A DNA stretch of 64,000 nucleotides from Triglochin maritima (taxonomy: Eukaryota > Streptophyta > Magnoliopsida > Alismatales > Juncaginaceae), in contig OY821771.1 in assembly GCA_963682175.1 (NCBI GenBank), positions 38,894,201-38,958,200 of the forward strand, in the 5' to 3' direction. Every line of letters begins with the position of its first letter. Positions within the stretch are counted from its first letter, which is position 1. A model generated the notes under the pieces. It made no database searches. It was not told the origin of the DNA and worked only from the letters and a program-made list of their open reading frames with translations. The translations under genes and the position numbers were made by a program. This document shows, piece after piece, positions 47,214 to 58,770 of this stretch.

Positions 47214-50200
47214 TATTCAATGATAACTGTTGATACGTTCCAATTGTTTGATAACGTGCCTTTTGGTAAGAGTTCGTCAGATATCTTATCAACAAAACAG
47301 TACTACAGATAATAATGTTTCTGTCAACAAAGAGTGACAAAGTATTATAATTTTGACCCCCAACGGTTGATTAATATAATTTAAGTAATTCCTGAACCTA
47401 GATGGACTAACACAAACCAATCTTCTGAAAATCCCTAAAAAAGAGGGAGAACAAATGCCAATTGACCTTGTTTTCTTCAGAAATCGATTTAGAATGAAAG
47501 CATAAAATGAATGGCTTTGAGTACGAGGAATGTGGCTTAATTTGAAATGAAAAAAAAGACGTAAGAGTACCAGGAAATTGATTTAAATGTTGCAAAATTA
47601 GTATGTATTAGAGATCCAGAATTACATCTTATATATTTTTATCTAGTAAAAGAGATAAAAGAAATGATTATTTAGCACCCAAAAAAAAATATAGCAGTAA
47701 AAGCACAATAAGTGGCAATGAACTTTGCTAGGGTGAAAGGGCGACCGTCAGTGTAATAACGTCATTAGATTAGTCCAGCAAATTCTGAAAAACAGTCCAA
47801 TTCTTATACATATGTTTTGCGCCTAAATTAGTCTACACACCTACAGTCACAAAACCGTTAATAGTCGGGTTTCAATGGTTAGAGGAGTTCTTTTTAAAAA
47901 TCTTTTCAATCATAGTATAGCACATTTTCTAGCAATATCTACTCATCAACATTAATAGCTAGGGGTTAAAGTAGTCACAAGATATGCATTTGCTTAGATG
48001 TATATATAGTAACAAATATGATATTCGTGGGGCCAAGGGCATGTATGATAATATTCGATGCACATTTGCATCTAATTTATGGATTTAAAGCTTTTTTCAC
48101 ACATTCTACTCACCATGTGTATCACATTTCACATGAAACTTGATACACCATATGAATATATACAAAATCAAACTTCTTGTTTCTCAGTTTTGTGGTGTGA
48201 CCTATAGGATGATCTAAGCTATATTGACAGTAGTATTAAACACTTAATATCACAAACTATAAACGATATCTAGCTACACATTATAGTTACCCAATTAGCA
48301 TAGATGTCTCATTCACTCGAACTAAACACGATCCATTTAGTGATGTGAAGACATCATTTGTGTCTATTCCTTTCCTCATTATATTAAGAATATATTCAAA
48401 GTAGAAATGTCACATTTGTATTATATATTCATTTCTTGATCTCTTAAGCTAATTATAAATATGTAACTTAACTCAAGTCACATTATGCACATTATAATTT
48501 TGCTTTATCAATGAGCTCACTAATATCATAACTCAAATTAAGATAGACAATGATAATCTTTTGACTAGCTATATTTTCCAGCACAAGTCGAGTTCAACCA
48601 ACTATTGCTTTTATCACTATGCTCATTGATAAATTTTGACAATAATCAAATTGAACACTTCTTATGTGAAAATACATAAGTCTCATATCTTAGGATTCAA
48701 GACACAGTGAAAACATTAATGACACATAACACAAATCTATAATGTTCACTTGCTATGTCTATTCAATATATAAAAATAACAATTTTCCTCTTTTATATAC
48801 TCATGTCGTCAATTTTTATAGAACTATAATAATCGATAACCAACACGATAATCTTATCTCGGTAATTAATTTTCCATGTTAATTACCATGATTGTGAATA
48901 ACTTTTGATTTATGTAAATCATTATCTTTTAGAGCTTTACAGTTAAGGACCAAGAGTCTCTTCTTCAACACTTCCGAAATGCGAATACATTAATCAAGGA
49001 ACAAAATATTTGCACATCTAATTCATAATAATTGACATATAAAAGTAAAACTTTTATAACACATTCCTTTCAATATTGGCATGCATATCTTTTCCTTTTT
49101 GATGTCACCTACAAAGACCAAATAAATATTAGTATGAGAGCACCAAAATTTGATTGGGTTGCTTGTGCATTGCTTTAAAACATTGTGATTTACTATTTTA
49201 GGGTTCTTTTAGTTGCTGAGAACTTTCCGAGCTTCTTTTCTTTTCCTTTTTTTAACTTCCTTAACGAAAGAATTGGGTGAATTTCTCATCTTCCCTTTGT
49301 TTTTCTCTCTTTCTGCATATAGACTATAAATGCATGAACTAACTTTAAGGTTGAATTAACTAACACTGAAAATACATGAACAATCAATACAAATACACTA
49401 TAAAAGCATGAACTAACTTTAAAGTTAAATAAACAGTCAATAAAAATACATTATAAAAGGATAAACTTGCAATAAAAATAGTCATTATGAAGTGAAGGTC
49501 ATGAATTGTGAGCATTAGTATGTGGTGAAGGACCAATTTCTTGTGAAACACCTAACATAAATTAGAAATTGAAATAAAAACAAGATTTCTAAAAAAATCA
49601 ACACAAGAATGACCGAAATACATAGAAATACAAGGCTTTCATTTTATTTCTCTTTTTGTTTCTATTTCCTTGACTTTAGTTTCATTTACTTTCTCTTTTC
49701 CATTTACTTCCGTTCCTTTACTTTAATCCCCTCCACATTGGCTGACGTTGTAGATGATTTTTTTTCCTTGGACTTGGAGTTCTCTGAGATTCGATCTGAC
49801 TCAATCCTAAACTAAATGATGGCATAGGCACTGCAAGAGAAATAGTCTTTCATTAGAAGATCAAATTTAACTGTTAACTGAATCTATATCTTATTAAAAA
49901 ATATGTACAATATCAAAGGTACAACAAAATAAGCTAAAATTTTGTCAAATAATTTGAAAGATGTGGATTACATACAACGAGTTCTCATTGTATGTGGATT
50001 ACATACAACGGTAATTAAACTATAATTAAAATACATTGTTTGAAGCTTAAAATACACAAATAAGTATTTAAATTACAATACTTAGAATACACTTAGATAT
50101 ACTCAAACTTCGCCTTTTCCTTCTGCAATTCCCAAAACAACCAAATTTCAACCCGAACTTTCAAAAAAAGGAAAGTAAATAGAGCCCCTAAAACAAAAAC

Positions 50201-51250
50201 CCTAAACCAAATTTCAACCCTAAAATTCTCAACAATAAAAAACTAAATCAACTAACATTATTCTGAAAGAGAAACATCTAAATCACACAAAAATACTAAA
50301 CATACAAATGGAATCTTACTTTGATGATGCAATCTAGGAGAAGTTCTACTCTTCATCGTTGGATGCAATCTAGGAGAAGATCTAGTCTCCATCGCCAAAA
50401 ACGGATGAATATCTCATCCTAAATGGTGTTGTCGACGTACATTCGAAGGGAAGATCTAGGGCTTGAATGTTTTGGAGTGGAAGAGAAGGTTTTGGGTTGG
50501 GTTTCGTGGGTTTAGAGTTGGGGATTTGAGAGTGGTGTTTGAGAGTTGGGGTTTGGAGTGCATCTTATGGTAAAAAAATAAAATATCTTAATCTCACGGT
50601 CACAAAAATTTGTACATCATATTTACTTAAATAATTTATACCTCATAGGAAAACTACTATATATGTATACATATTTATATATGTATACATATTTATATAT
50701 GTATGTATATATGTGTGTGTATATATATATGTATGTATATATATGTATTCATCCTGCAAATATGATATTAATATAGAATTGTCATATGCTCTATTTCCGG
50801 TTCTAGTCACTTAATTAGAAGTCAGTATAATAAATTTGTCATGTTTGAAGTCTCAGTTTAACCAAATAGGAGGAAGGAATATCTACTATCAATAGTTCAG
50901 TGATGACTCCCACTTTCTTTCGTTTCCAATTACTTAGAAGAGAAATGCTTTTCTGGGTAGCCAACAACTAACCTTCTTTTCCGATCTATATCCACCAAGC
51001 CACACTTCGAACTCCAGCTAAATACGTCAATCAATTATTGCATCAACAACTATCTTGAATAATTCAAGACTAGTATCTATGAGAAAGACGAACTAACAAA
51101 GAAATTCTTAACTCGTCTCTATTTTTCCATTGCCTTAATTAGGTAAGAAAATTTATTTCCTTAACCCTCTACTAACCAACCTACTCACCTCAACTTTAAC
51201 TACCGAACCTGCAACCTACTCACCTCAACTCCAACCACCGAATTTAAACA
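47214..51250. other. 4-kb AT-rich gene-free region
   Basis: No gene, RNA or transposon ends recognised. Minor features: a 19-bp direct repeat atgtggattacatacaacg at 49961-49979 and 49992-50010; two copies of gatgcaatctaggagaag at about 50326 and 50362; a TATATATGTATACA-type microsatellite at 50655-50750. Single short ORFs here lack any supporting motif. The last 250 bases are the upstream region of the next gene. Confidence 0.45.
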
Positions 51251-51364
51251 TCTAAACTTTATAAATACCCGATTAAATCCTCCAATATTCTCATCACACA
51301 CAATCAAAACCCACACAAGCAAAACTTCCCATTTACATATTGTTCTTAGTGTCTTAACTGCAAC

Positions 51365-51760
51365 ATGGTGTCCTACAAAACAAGTTTGGTCATATGCATG
51401 CTTGTGACCACCATGCTATCGACCAACAATATTTGCCAATCCACTGCTCGTCGCCTCCTCGACAGTCCGGCACCACCTCCGGTCCCGGTCATTCCCATCC
51501 CAACCCTTCCACAGCCCACATTGCCCAAACCTACTCTTCCACCCATGTCGGTGGTGCCCACTCTCCCAAAACCAACATTGTCACCAATACCGGTGGTGAC
51601 CGGAGCAGTGCCAAAGGTGACAATTCCACCATTGCCCACAATCCCCTACATGCCCAAGGTTACTCTCCCACCAATGCCTTTCAATATTCCTTTCAATATC
51701 CCAAACATTCCTATGCCTTTCTTCTTCCCTCCACCATCTCCAGCTACTACAACTCCTTGA
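51365..51760 (+). CDS. Secreted proline-rich cell-wall protein (PELPK-like), copy 2
   Basis: A 131-residue intronless paralogue of the protein at 28783-29187. The signal peptide (MVSYKTSLVICMLVTTMLS) and the following TNNICQSTARRLLDSPAPPP align residue by residue with copy 1. The body has TLPQPTLPKPTLPP, TLPKPTLSPIP and MPKVTLPPMP units and a C-terminal FNIPFNIPNIPMPFFFPPPS. TATA-like tttataaatacccg is near 51258, as in copy 1. Divergence is concentrated in the repeat body, which suggests constraint on the signal peptide and ARRLLD segment. Likely wall-located; function not predicted further. Confidence 0.85.
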   Translation: MVSYKTSLVICMLVTTMLSTNNICQSTARRLLDSPAPPPVPVIPIPTLPQPTLPKPTLPPMSVVPTLPKPTLSPIPVVTGAVPKVTIPPLPTIPYMPKVTLPPMPFNIPFNIPNIPMPFFFPPPSPATTTP

Positions 51761-51849
51761 TTGATTACTTGTTGGTACTCTCTGTGTTAGTCTGTTGTGT
51801 ACTTGTAGTAGGATTAAATAACACTATTGTTTAGGGGAATCCATGGTTG

Positions 51850-51891
51850 TGTTGGACTATATATATATATATATATATATATAGTCCAACA
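51850..51891. repeat. Perfect 42-bp palindrome with AT core
   Basis: TGTTGGACTAT, an (AT)n core, then ATAGTCCAACA: the whole string is its own reverse complement. It lies about 90 bp after the stop codon of proline-rich copy 2, probably in the 3' UTR, where it could form a stem. Confidence 0.8.
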
Positions 51892-52494
51892 TTGTCTAGC
51901 AACTCTACGGTCAGATATATTGTGTGTTTGCATATGATCATTGTTGTTTGATTTGTTATCATTTATGGAGATGTGAGGATTAATATTAGTGGTATTATGT
52001 ATTATCGACTATGGTTATACATTTCAGTTTGTACTAGCCAGCTACTCTTTTGTTATATTAATTTATTCGGATTTGTTTTTGAAGCTGTTTCAAATTGTCT
52101 ACTTTTTATGTGAGCCGTGCTATTCGTACCTTATCATTTCTCGTGTGCATATAAATAATAAAGTGGAACATAACTGGTCTAAATTAAATTTTAACTAAGT
52201 GTAGGTTCAAATTCATAAGTTTATTTTCATTGTGTCAAAATATTATGTTATTTTTTGGCATTTGGAGCATCACGGATTATACCAAATGACTATCTAAACG
52301 ATCTACATTTCTTATTAATTGTGAAATCACAGATGGTCAGTTGCATTTCGCATCATTGTGTCAATTAGAAACAACCTTATTATTTTACAGTAGTAGAGTT
52401 ACGTACACCCGACACACCCTCTCAGGCGGAAGTAGAGCACTAGGGTAATGTCAATGTAGGTTCAAATTCATAATTTGATATAATTATAACATAA
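51892..52494. other. Intergenic region, no gene seen
   Basis: AT-rich, no recognisable feature. Confidence 0.4.
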
Positions 52495-52502
52495 TTAATC
52501 AA

Positions 52503-53104
52503 GGGAATTAATATGCATCGTCTGCAAATTACTTAAATCGACCGCGCCAATTACCATTTTGTCCTTCATATTCCATTTAATACCCATTATGTCTCGTAAA
52601 AAATAAAAAAATTCGGGGCATCTGCAAAAAAATGCCCCCCCCCCTCATGGGGGCGCAAACAAAAACACATTCCAGCCCAGACACCTCCCCCATGGGGGGC
52701 GCTTTTTGCAGACGCTCCATTTTCTTTTTTGAAATCTTAAACTTATACGATGTGTTATTTCAAATTATTTCAGGTTCCGTTGCAAGATTCAGTGGTGACG
52801 GGTGGAAAAAACACAAATGTAAATAAACGGGTAAATAGATCACTATTTGGCGTACAATAATAGGGTGTCGAAACAAACAAAAAAGTCCGTAAAGCGCGCT
52901 CCCTCTGCTCGTTCGCCCTACAAGGGCTGCCGCCCCTGCCACTCTCGCATTCTTATTCCGATTTTATTTTTCATGGTTATTTTTGTTGTAGTATGAAAAG
53001 ATGAGAGTCTATTGGGAGTAGAAATAAGTAAAAATGAGAGAATGACAAAATGATAGTTGACGCGGACGATTTAAATAATTTGCGGGCGACGTTTAGCAGT
53101 TCAG
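52503..53104. mobile_element. Foldback/MULE-like non-autonomous element
   Basis: Imperfect terminal inverted repeats of about 55 bp (left: cgtctgcaaattacttaaat; right: atttaaataatttgcgggcg) with direct flanks TTAATCAA at 52495-52502 and 53105-53112. An 8-9 bp duplication with long terminal repeats fits a Mutator-like or foldback element. No transposase. It encloses the hairpin at 52614-52724. Confidence 0.65.
52614..52724. repeat. GC-rich hairpin with poly-C/poly-G arms
   Basis: Left arm gggcatctgcaaaaaaatg then a run of ten C and tcatggggg; right arm cccccatggggggcgctttt then tgcagacgct. The arms pair over about 30 bp and enclose a 40-nt loop. Confidence 0.7.
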
Positions 53105-53732
53105 TTAATCAATGATCCTAACTCTTAAATTGTCTTCCTCTCAAAGGCAATCGATGTATACTCCAATGGGAACCTTTTAGTAATGTTTGGGCCTAGGGTT
53201 GAATCAACACAAACGAAAACACATTTCACGATAACACAAACATTTAACAAGGTTCTTGCAAAGATTAACAATATTGATGGGTTCTGGATCTGCGCCGGCT
53301 GGGGGAGGATGGGGAGTGGTCTTCCGACGTTCGTAAACCACCACAAGCTTGCGCAAAAAACCTTCTCCAGGTTGCTGGGGTGATTGGGGAAACGATAATT
53401 AGGATTTTAGAGTAACCCTCGAACTCCAATTGCTTAAACCTCGAATTGAGGCTGCGTGATGTATTTAATTATAGCCACATTGGGGGTTGGGTCGAGTTTA
53501 TTACAACTACACAAACGACTCTCAACTAACAAGTTGAATGGAAATCAACTAATTGGGGTTTTCCCCGAATTACAACAGAAAACAAACACTAACGACAAAA
53601 TTATACCAAAAGAACATTCAAACTAAACTTCATCTCCGCCTAGATCCAGACCGTCCATCGTGATCCATCCTGGCCCTCCATTTCAACGACCACTTCCTTC
53701 ATCTCTAGCTTTAAACCCCACTCCATCTCTAA

Positions 53733-54097
53733 TTCTTGTCTACCCTTTGCTAGGGACCTTATCCCAATAAAAGTTGTTTGATAGGAACTAAGGTTTATAC
53801 CGTAGGTTAAACGGATCCTCCAACGCCCGAACCGATTAAATCCTCTCGGGAATCCAATGACATTTGAAGCATGACTTAAAACCCGTTGGAAATGATGGGG
53901 TTGAAGTCTACTTCAGGGCTCGTCTGATCCACCCGTTGGATGAGTTTTAAGTCATGCTTCATATGCCTTTGGATTCCCCTGAGCGGATTTAACTGGTTCA
54001 AGCGTTGGAGGATCAGTTTAACATAGGGTTTAAACCCGAGTTCCTATCAAACAACTTTTTTATTGGGATAAGGTCCCTAGCAAAGGGTAGACAAGAA
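53733..54097. repeat. Long inverted repeat (365 bp) with about 150-bp arms
   Basis: Arms at about 53733-53880 and 53945-54097. The outer 55 bp are nearly perfect (ttcttgtctaccctttgc, tagggaccttatcccaat, gttgtttgataggaac); similarity drops toward the loop. A transcript would fold into a long double-stranded hairpin. It could be a MITE or a young hairpin small-RNA locus. Confidence 0.85.
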
Positions 54098-54689
54098 ACA
54101 AAGAGGGGAAAGAGAGGAAGAGTGTAAGAATGAAGAGTTGAATACCCTATTACAATAGAATGACTGAAATAATTACCGGTTGCATATATATATTTACAGG
54201 GTACGCACTCAAAAACTCTAAACCGGTTGAATTATTAGGAGCTCAAACATCTGTTGCATACAACTAGGTTGCTAGGCACCATTCCATATCTCATTTGCTT
54301 CTATATTTGTAACATCCTCGAACAACGGACAAATTTAAACTTTTATAATCAAATGGACATACAGATTAAAACCATTAAGAGTGGGGACATTACTCATAAA
54401 AATTCCCAAATATCACTGGTGCACCATATTACATAAGAGTTGTCAAAAGTATGATTACATCTGGGAACAGAAAGATACAAAGATAAGGAAACATGTAATC
54501 ATAACGACCTAAAGCAGACTTGACGATCCAGTCCCAAAGTGCAATCTCCCTCGGTCACCACCCGTCGGAACCTACCGCGGTCCTGAAAATAAACATAACA
54601 ACAATGCCTGAGTTTCCATAAGGAAACCCGTATGACAAGCTCACATATATGCCTTATCATACTAGTATAGCATGGCATGATACAAAGCA

Positions 54690-55260
54690 ATAAAACAACA
54701 CTGGCCTCACGGTGTAAAACCAAACATCAGTCCCGCAATCGTTACCGCTGTCACACCGGCCTCACGGTCTACAATCGTCACCGCTGTCACACAGGCCACA
54801 CGGTCCACAACATCGTCGCCGCCACACAGGCCGCACGGTCCACAAACATTGGGTCTCCGTGGACACCTACCGTAGGCACATACGGTCTAGCAGACAGTAC
54901 GCAACACATCCCCACAAACAACTACACAAGCGAATGGGATCAGTGAGGAGGCGTTCGCACTTCCGTGCAAGTAGAATCAGATCTGAAAACATCATGGTCC
55001 ACCACCACACCAACGGAGTCGTCGCTCAGGTCGGTCCATCACCGCCGCCACACAGACCGCACAATACCTCACTCAATAGGTGCACAATCGAGCTACCTGC
55101 CGGAAATCATCATTGGCAGTCCATTGTCGTACCACACAGGTCACGCACGATCCTCCCTATCGCCGCACAGGGGCCCTCCCGTTGCCACACAGGCTGCACG
55201 GTCTCGTGCAATCACTGTTTATCAAGGCCAGTCAAACTTATCCGCCACACAGAGGGCTAG
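54690..55260. repeat. Minisatellite in LTR B
   Basis: About nine degenerate copies of a unit containing gccacacaggccgcacggtc, best preserved at 54735-54850 and weaker to 55255. Unrelated in sequence to the minisatellites of LTR A and C. Confidence 0.75.
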
Positions 55261-55649
55261 ACAATTGACAGAACCGAACCAAAGTCTGCGAGGTCATCGA
55301 GCTCCACGTGCAGACACCAACTCCGTCGCTATAAAAGCAGGGCAGCAGCCTCTGTAGCCATCCAGGTCGGTAGTCACTTCACCCAACGGCAGTTGCGTTC
55401 CCACTAAAAGCAATGGGATCCGCAATCCCTCAGGCTGCTACTCTAATGTGAGAGTCAAGGCATAAACTACGTCACCCTCTTTAATACAGAGGTGACACGT
55501 CCCAAGTATACACACTCTTCCACACAGCGGTCCCTAAGCAGACACGAACAACGTACCCACCGTCACCTCCCGGCTCACGCTCTATGCAAGGACACGGGTT
55601 TTCGTGGACAGAGTTGACAATTCACTAGGACCAGGATTCAGTTCTGGGC

Positions 55650-56215
55650 TCAAACGGTCGACCGGAAAAGGTATACCGGTCGACCGCTCCCCCAAGGGAA
55701 TCGGTCGACCAAACGCCTACAACTGTTGAACTCTATGCTCAAAACCTAATTCCTAACGGTCGAACGAAAGTCTAAAACCGGTCATCCAAACGTGGTCAAA
55801 ATCCGAAGTCTGGTCAAAATCATACAAATCTATTCGGTCGACCGACTCAGGGGTCCCGGTCGACCGAAAGCTACCAGGGGTAACCTAGTAGTCTAGGTCA
55901 TCTACCGGTCGAACAAGATACAACAATCGATCGAACAACATACTAAACAATTAAGTTCACTTAAGTTTCGGTCGTACCAAAGGTCAGGAGCGGTCGACCG
56001 TTTGGATGGTCAACGTCTGGTCCAAGCGAAACACGAAGCAACGGTCGAACGGCTCAGGGGTCCCGGTCGACCGAAAACTCACAGACAATCCTCCGACCCA
56101 CCAGCACATGCACAATCGGTCGACCGCCACAAGGCGTCGTTCGACCGGTGTTGGTTAAAGTCGAGCAAAACACTAACCGGTAGACCGCCTGAAGGCACCG
56201 GTCGACCATTGGTCG
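55650..56215. repeat. Array of paired CGGTCGACCG palindromes in LTR B
   Basis: Pairs with 21-22 bp between site starts near 55655, 55758, 55836, 56042, 56116 and 56179, plus single or decayed sites. The strings aggggtcccggtcgaccg at 55848 and 56056 show that some pairs arose by local duplication. Confidence 0.85.
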
Positions 56216-57080
56216 ACAGCCAAGGATTTTATGTCGTTTCTTGCCGCTGGTGAGGTCTCCGACCTCCCGCGACCGACCACAACTCCACCCAACCTGGGTG
56301 AGTAACAAAGGCATCTAATGCAAGAACTTGGCATACCTCTACTCGCGAAGAACGACGAACTTCACCAGAACTCACCGCCCTTCTTTGCCTCTGATAGCCA
56401 CCTCCTCGCACCGAGCTCCCTATCGGCCGCAACTCCTCACACACAATCACCACCGGTACTCCTTATCGCAACTCTTCTTGCTTGCGTCCACCACCACCGA
56501 AGATGAGAGGAGAAAGGAGTGGAAATGAGAGAGGATGAAGAAGAGAAAGATGGAAACGTGAGAAGTGAGGAAGAGATGAAGATGTTGCTTCCTCCAACAA
56601 AACCCCACCAACTGCAGCCCATACCTCCCTCACCTCAACCCATGCCTCCACCATCACATCAAACACCACCACCATGCACCTACACCACCCTACCACCCCA
56701 CCATCACGTCTTCTCCTTTCCCGTGCAAACCTTCTCCAATTAGCACCCTAAACACCCACTAAACACCATTAGTCTCTAAGCAAAGTTAGGGTCTTTACAA
56801 TATTTGTTTTGGTCGATGCGTTATCAATTTCTAATACGACATAATTACATGATACGAAAAAACACAGTGTTAGGGGATATAGATTAGAAAATTGTAACAT
56901 GAAAAAAAAATAGTTTGGAGTTTAATTATAACACATTTAATAACGAAGGAGTTCAGAGTTAATTAAGGGGTAGACATTAGCACAATGGAGACACGACAAC
57001 TAATCATGTACTTGGGACTTGGGTACAAAGCTAAGAGCGATGCACGACTACCATGCAGAAATACATGAGTATCATTTACG

Positions 57081-57082
<2 letters not shown>

Positions 57083-57141
<59 letters not shown>
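57083..57141. repeat. (TA)n microsatellite
   Basis: About 59 bp of uninterrupted TA dinucleotides. Similar tracts occur at 13007-13042, 13230-13272 and 32130-32168. Confidence 0.95.
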
Positions 57142-57143
<2 letters not shown>

Positions 57144-57825
57144 CGTGTTATTTACCAACAATTAAGTTACAATATTTAGAAACTAAAATTACATTCAATT
57201 TCATAAACAAAAAATTCCGACCAAACTTGAACTTTCGAGAAATGTATAGATGTGAGAAAGGTACATATATAATCTAACTTTTGAATTTGATGTGTAGGAA
57301 TTAGAAGCTTCAATGATTTGAAAACATTTTATGAAAATGGGTGATCAAACTTAAATGGATTGGTGGGATTGAGTAAGGATCCACCAATACGAGTTAGAAA
57401 TGAGTAAGCATATATTTACACAGCACGATATACGACACGTTGGCCCTAACTTGTAAAACATTCCTCACATCCCACATGTTGGATGGAGAATCAACATGCA
57501 TTCTTTTGGATTTATGACAATTCACAACTGTTGAAAAAATCATATCTTCTTTCATCATATATAACATTTTCCGTGGAAAGCATTCTTAAAAGAAGAAGAA
57601 GAAAAATCATTATATTCCCTCTAACAAGTCAAATTCTTTATCTAGAAAATACTTTAGTGGACATTATATAAGGCGTATATCTTCTTTTCACGGCTTGGGA
57701 CCATCCCACATTGATTTAGCAAGTATCTTACTTTGTTGATGGTGCAATGGCCAAACCCACGTGGATGTGTAAGACCAAATCACAATCCAATATATATCCA
57801 ACGTGGATTTCCGAAAGAGAACAAG

Positions 57826-57952
57826 AAGTGTGCATGGCCATGCTAAGTCCACACTTGGAATGCGCACGACATGTTTTCACCATGGTCTGACCCATGCAAG
57901 CCACATTACCACTATGGGCGAACCATTTTCCCCAACATCTCACATTCTAAGC
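57826..57952 (+). promoter_or_regulatory. Conserved promoter block of IMA-like copy 3
   Basis: Homologous to 26900-27030 over about 127 bp, including caccatggtctgacccatg, caagccac, atgggcgaacca and cccaacatctcacattctaa. A G-box CCACGTGG is at about 57758-57765. The block ends about 214 bp before the start codon, nearly the same distance as in copy 1. TATA-like tataaatag is at about 58049. Confidence 0.75.
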
Positions 57953-58165
57953 CATATCTGTGGAATATGACCCTTATAAAGCTAAAGCATATATGTTTGT
58001 TCTGCATAATGATTCTCTCAGCACTAAGCTTCGCTCATGGATTTTGTTGTATAAATAGCATATAGTTTTGGTGACCCATTTAATTAATTAGGTCTCTGGA
58101 GCAAGTCTTAACTTTTCCTTTGTTTTTTTTCTTGCTAGAGTAACTCCTCTCTCGTAGTAGATCGA

Positions 58166-58255
58166 ATGGCGTTCCCAAATGCTAATCTTATGGTGTTTAG
58201 GAGTAATGGCGACGACGACGATGACGATTGTGGGGATGTGGCTGTTGCAGCATGA
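58166..58255 (+). CDS. IRON MAN/FEP-like acidic peptide, copy 3 (diverged)
   Basis: A 29-residue ORF: MAFPNANLMVFRSNG, then DDDDDDCGDVAVAA and TGA. It shares FRSNG/IRSNG plus the Asp run with copy 2, and the GDVA-AA frame of the tail. Key tail residues have changed: GPDVAPAA has become CGDVAVAA, with the conserved Pro of APAA replaced by Val and a Cys gained. Its promoter block is well conserved with copy 1, so it is probably expressed, but binding to BTS-type ligases (which depends on the C-terminus in known IMA peptides) may be altered. Six Asp codons (mostly GAC) form the acidic core. Confidence 0.72.
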   Translation: MAFPNANLMVFRSNGDDDDDDCGDVAVAA

Positions 58256-58770
58256 GAGTTAGACGTACGTAGTTATGCTAATAAGTTTATTGTTGTTGCG
58301 AGGATGTAAACTCGACTGATGTTAAAAGAGATACGTCTAAAATGTTGTTTTGGTAATGTTGCAATACAGGTATAATCTTAGCTTGATTTTGATCCGAAAT
58401 ATTCATTATGATGTAACAATTATTAAATATATAACACAACATGATTAGTAAAACCAACTTAGAACAAAAGTCTCAGGTAAAAGCTGCAAACAATAAATAT
58501 CTAACCAAAAAAAATCGCTTGCCTGCCAATGAAAACCACTTATTATATCTTTATATGCATATCCTTCCTTTAGTATTTGTACGCATGCCACTACAGATCT
58601 CATACTTGTGTTCATGCGTCATTACATTTACATTAACCACTTTTTCAGAGTATCAAATCGTAATTTTCATCATCAATGTTAAACTAAGACCTTAAAGTCG
58701 ATCGTCTCAATATACACGAATTTAATCTATTTAAAATAAATAATAGAATAAATAACTCATGATATAAGAT
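58256..58770. other. 3' flank of IMA-like copy 3
   Basis: Probable 3' UTR, then AT-rich sequence. No third proline-rich gene was found here. Confidence 0.4.

Larger units (their letters stand above)
54308..56799 (-). mobile_element. Solo LTR B, same family as LTR A, minus strand
   Basis: On the minus strand it starts TGTAAAGACCCTAAC (56799) and ends TCGAGGATGTTACA (54308). The 5-bp duplication ATATT is present on both sides (54303-54307 and 56800-56804). Length 2492 bp. It shares with LTR A the tail motifs (for example ttcaggaccgcgg and gatgtaatca), the paired GGTCGACC array and the position of a private minisatellite. ORFs inside are repeat shadows. Confidence 0.87.

Noticed and set aside
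49609..49815. 68-aa Phe-rich ORF.
   Set aside because: AT-rich chance frame with no motif or gene context.
51373..51834. Other-frame ORFs (146 aa plus, 88 aa minus) over proline-rich copy 2.
   Set aside because: Shadows of the signal-peptide-bearing frame, which is conserved with copy 1.
56002..56743. Several ORFs at the 5' end of LTR B.
   Set aside because: Low-complexity translations of the LTR leader and array.
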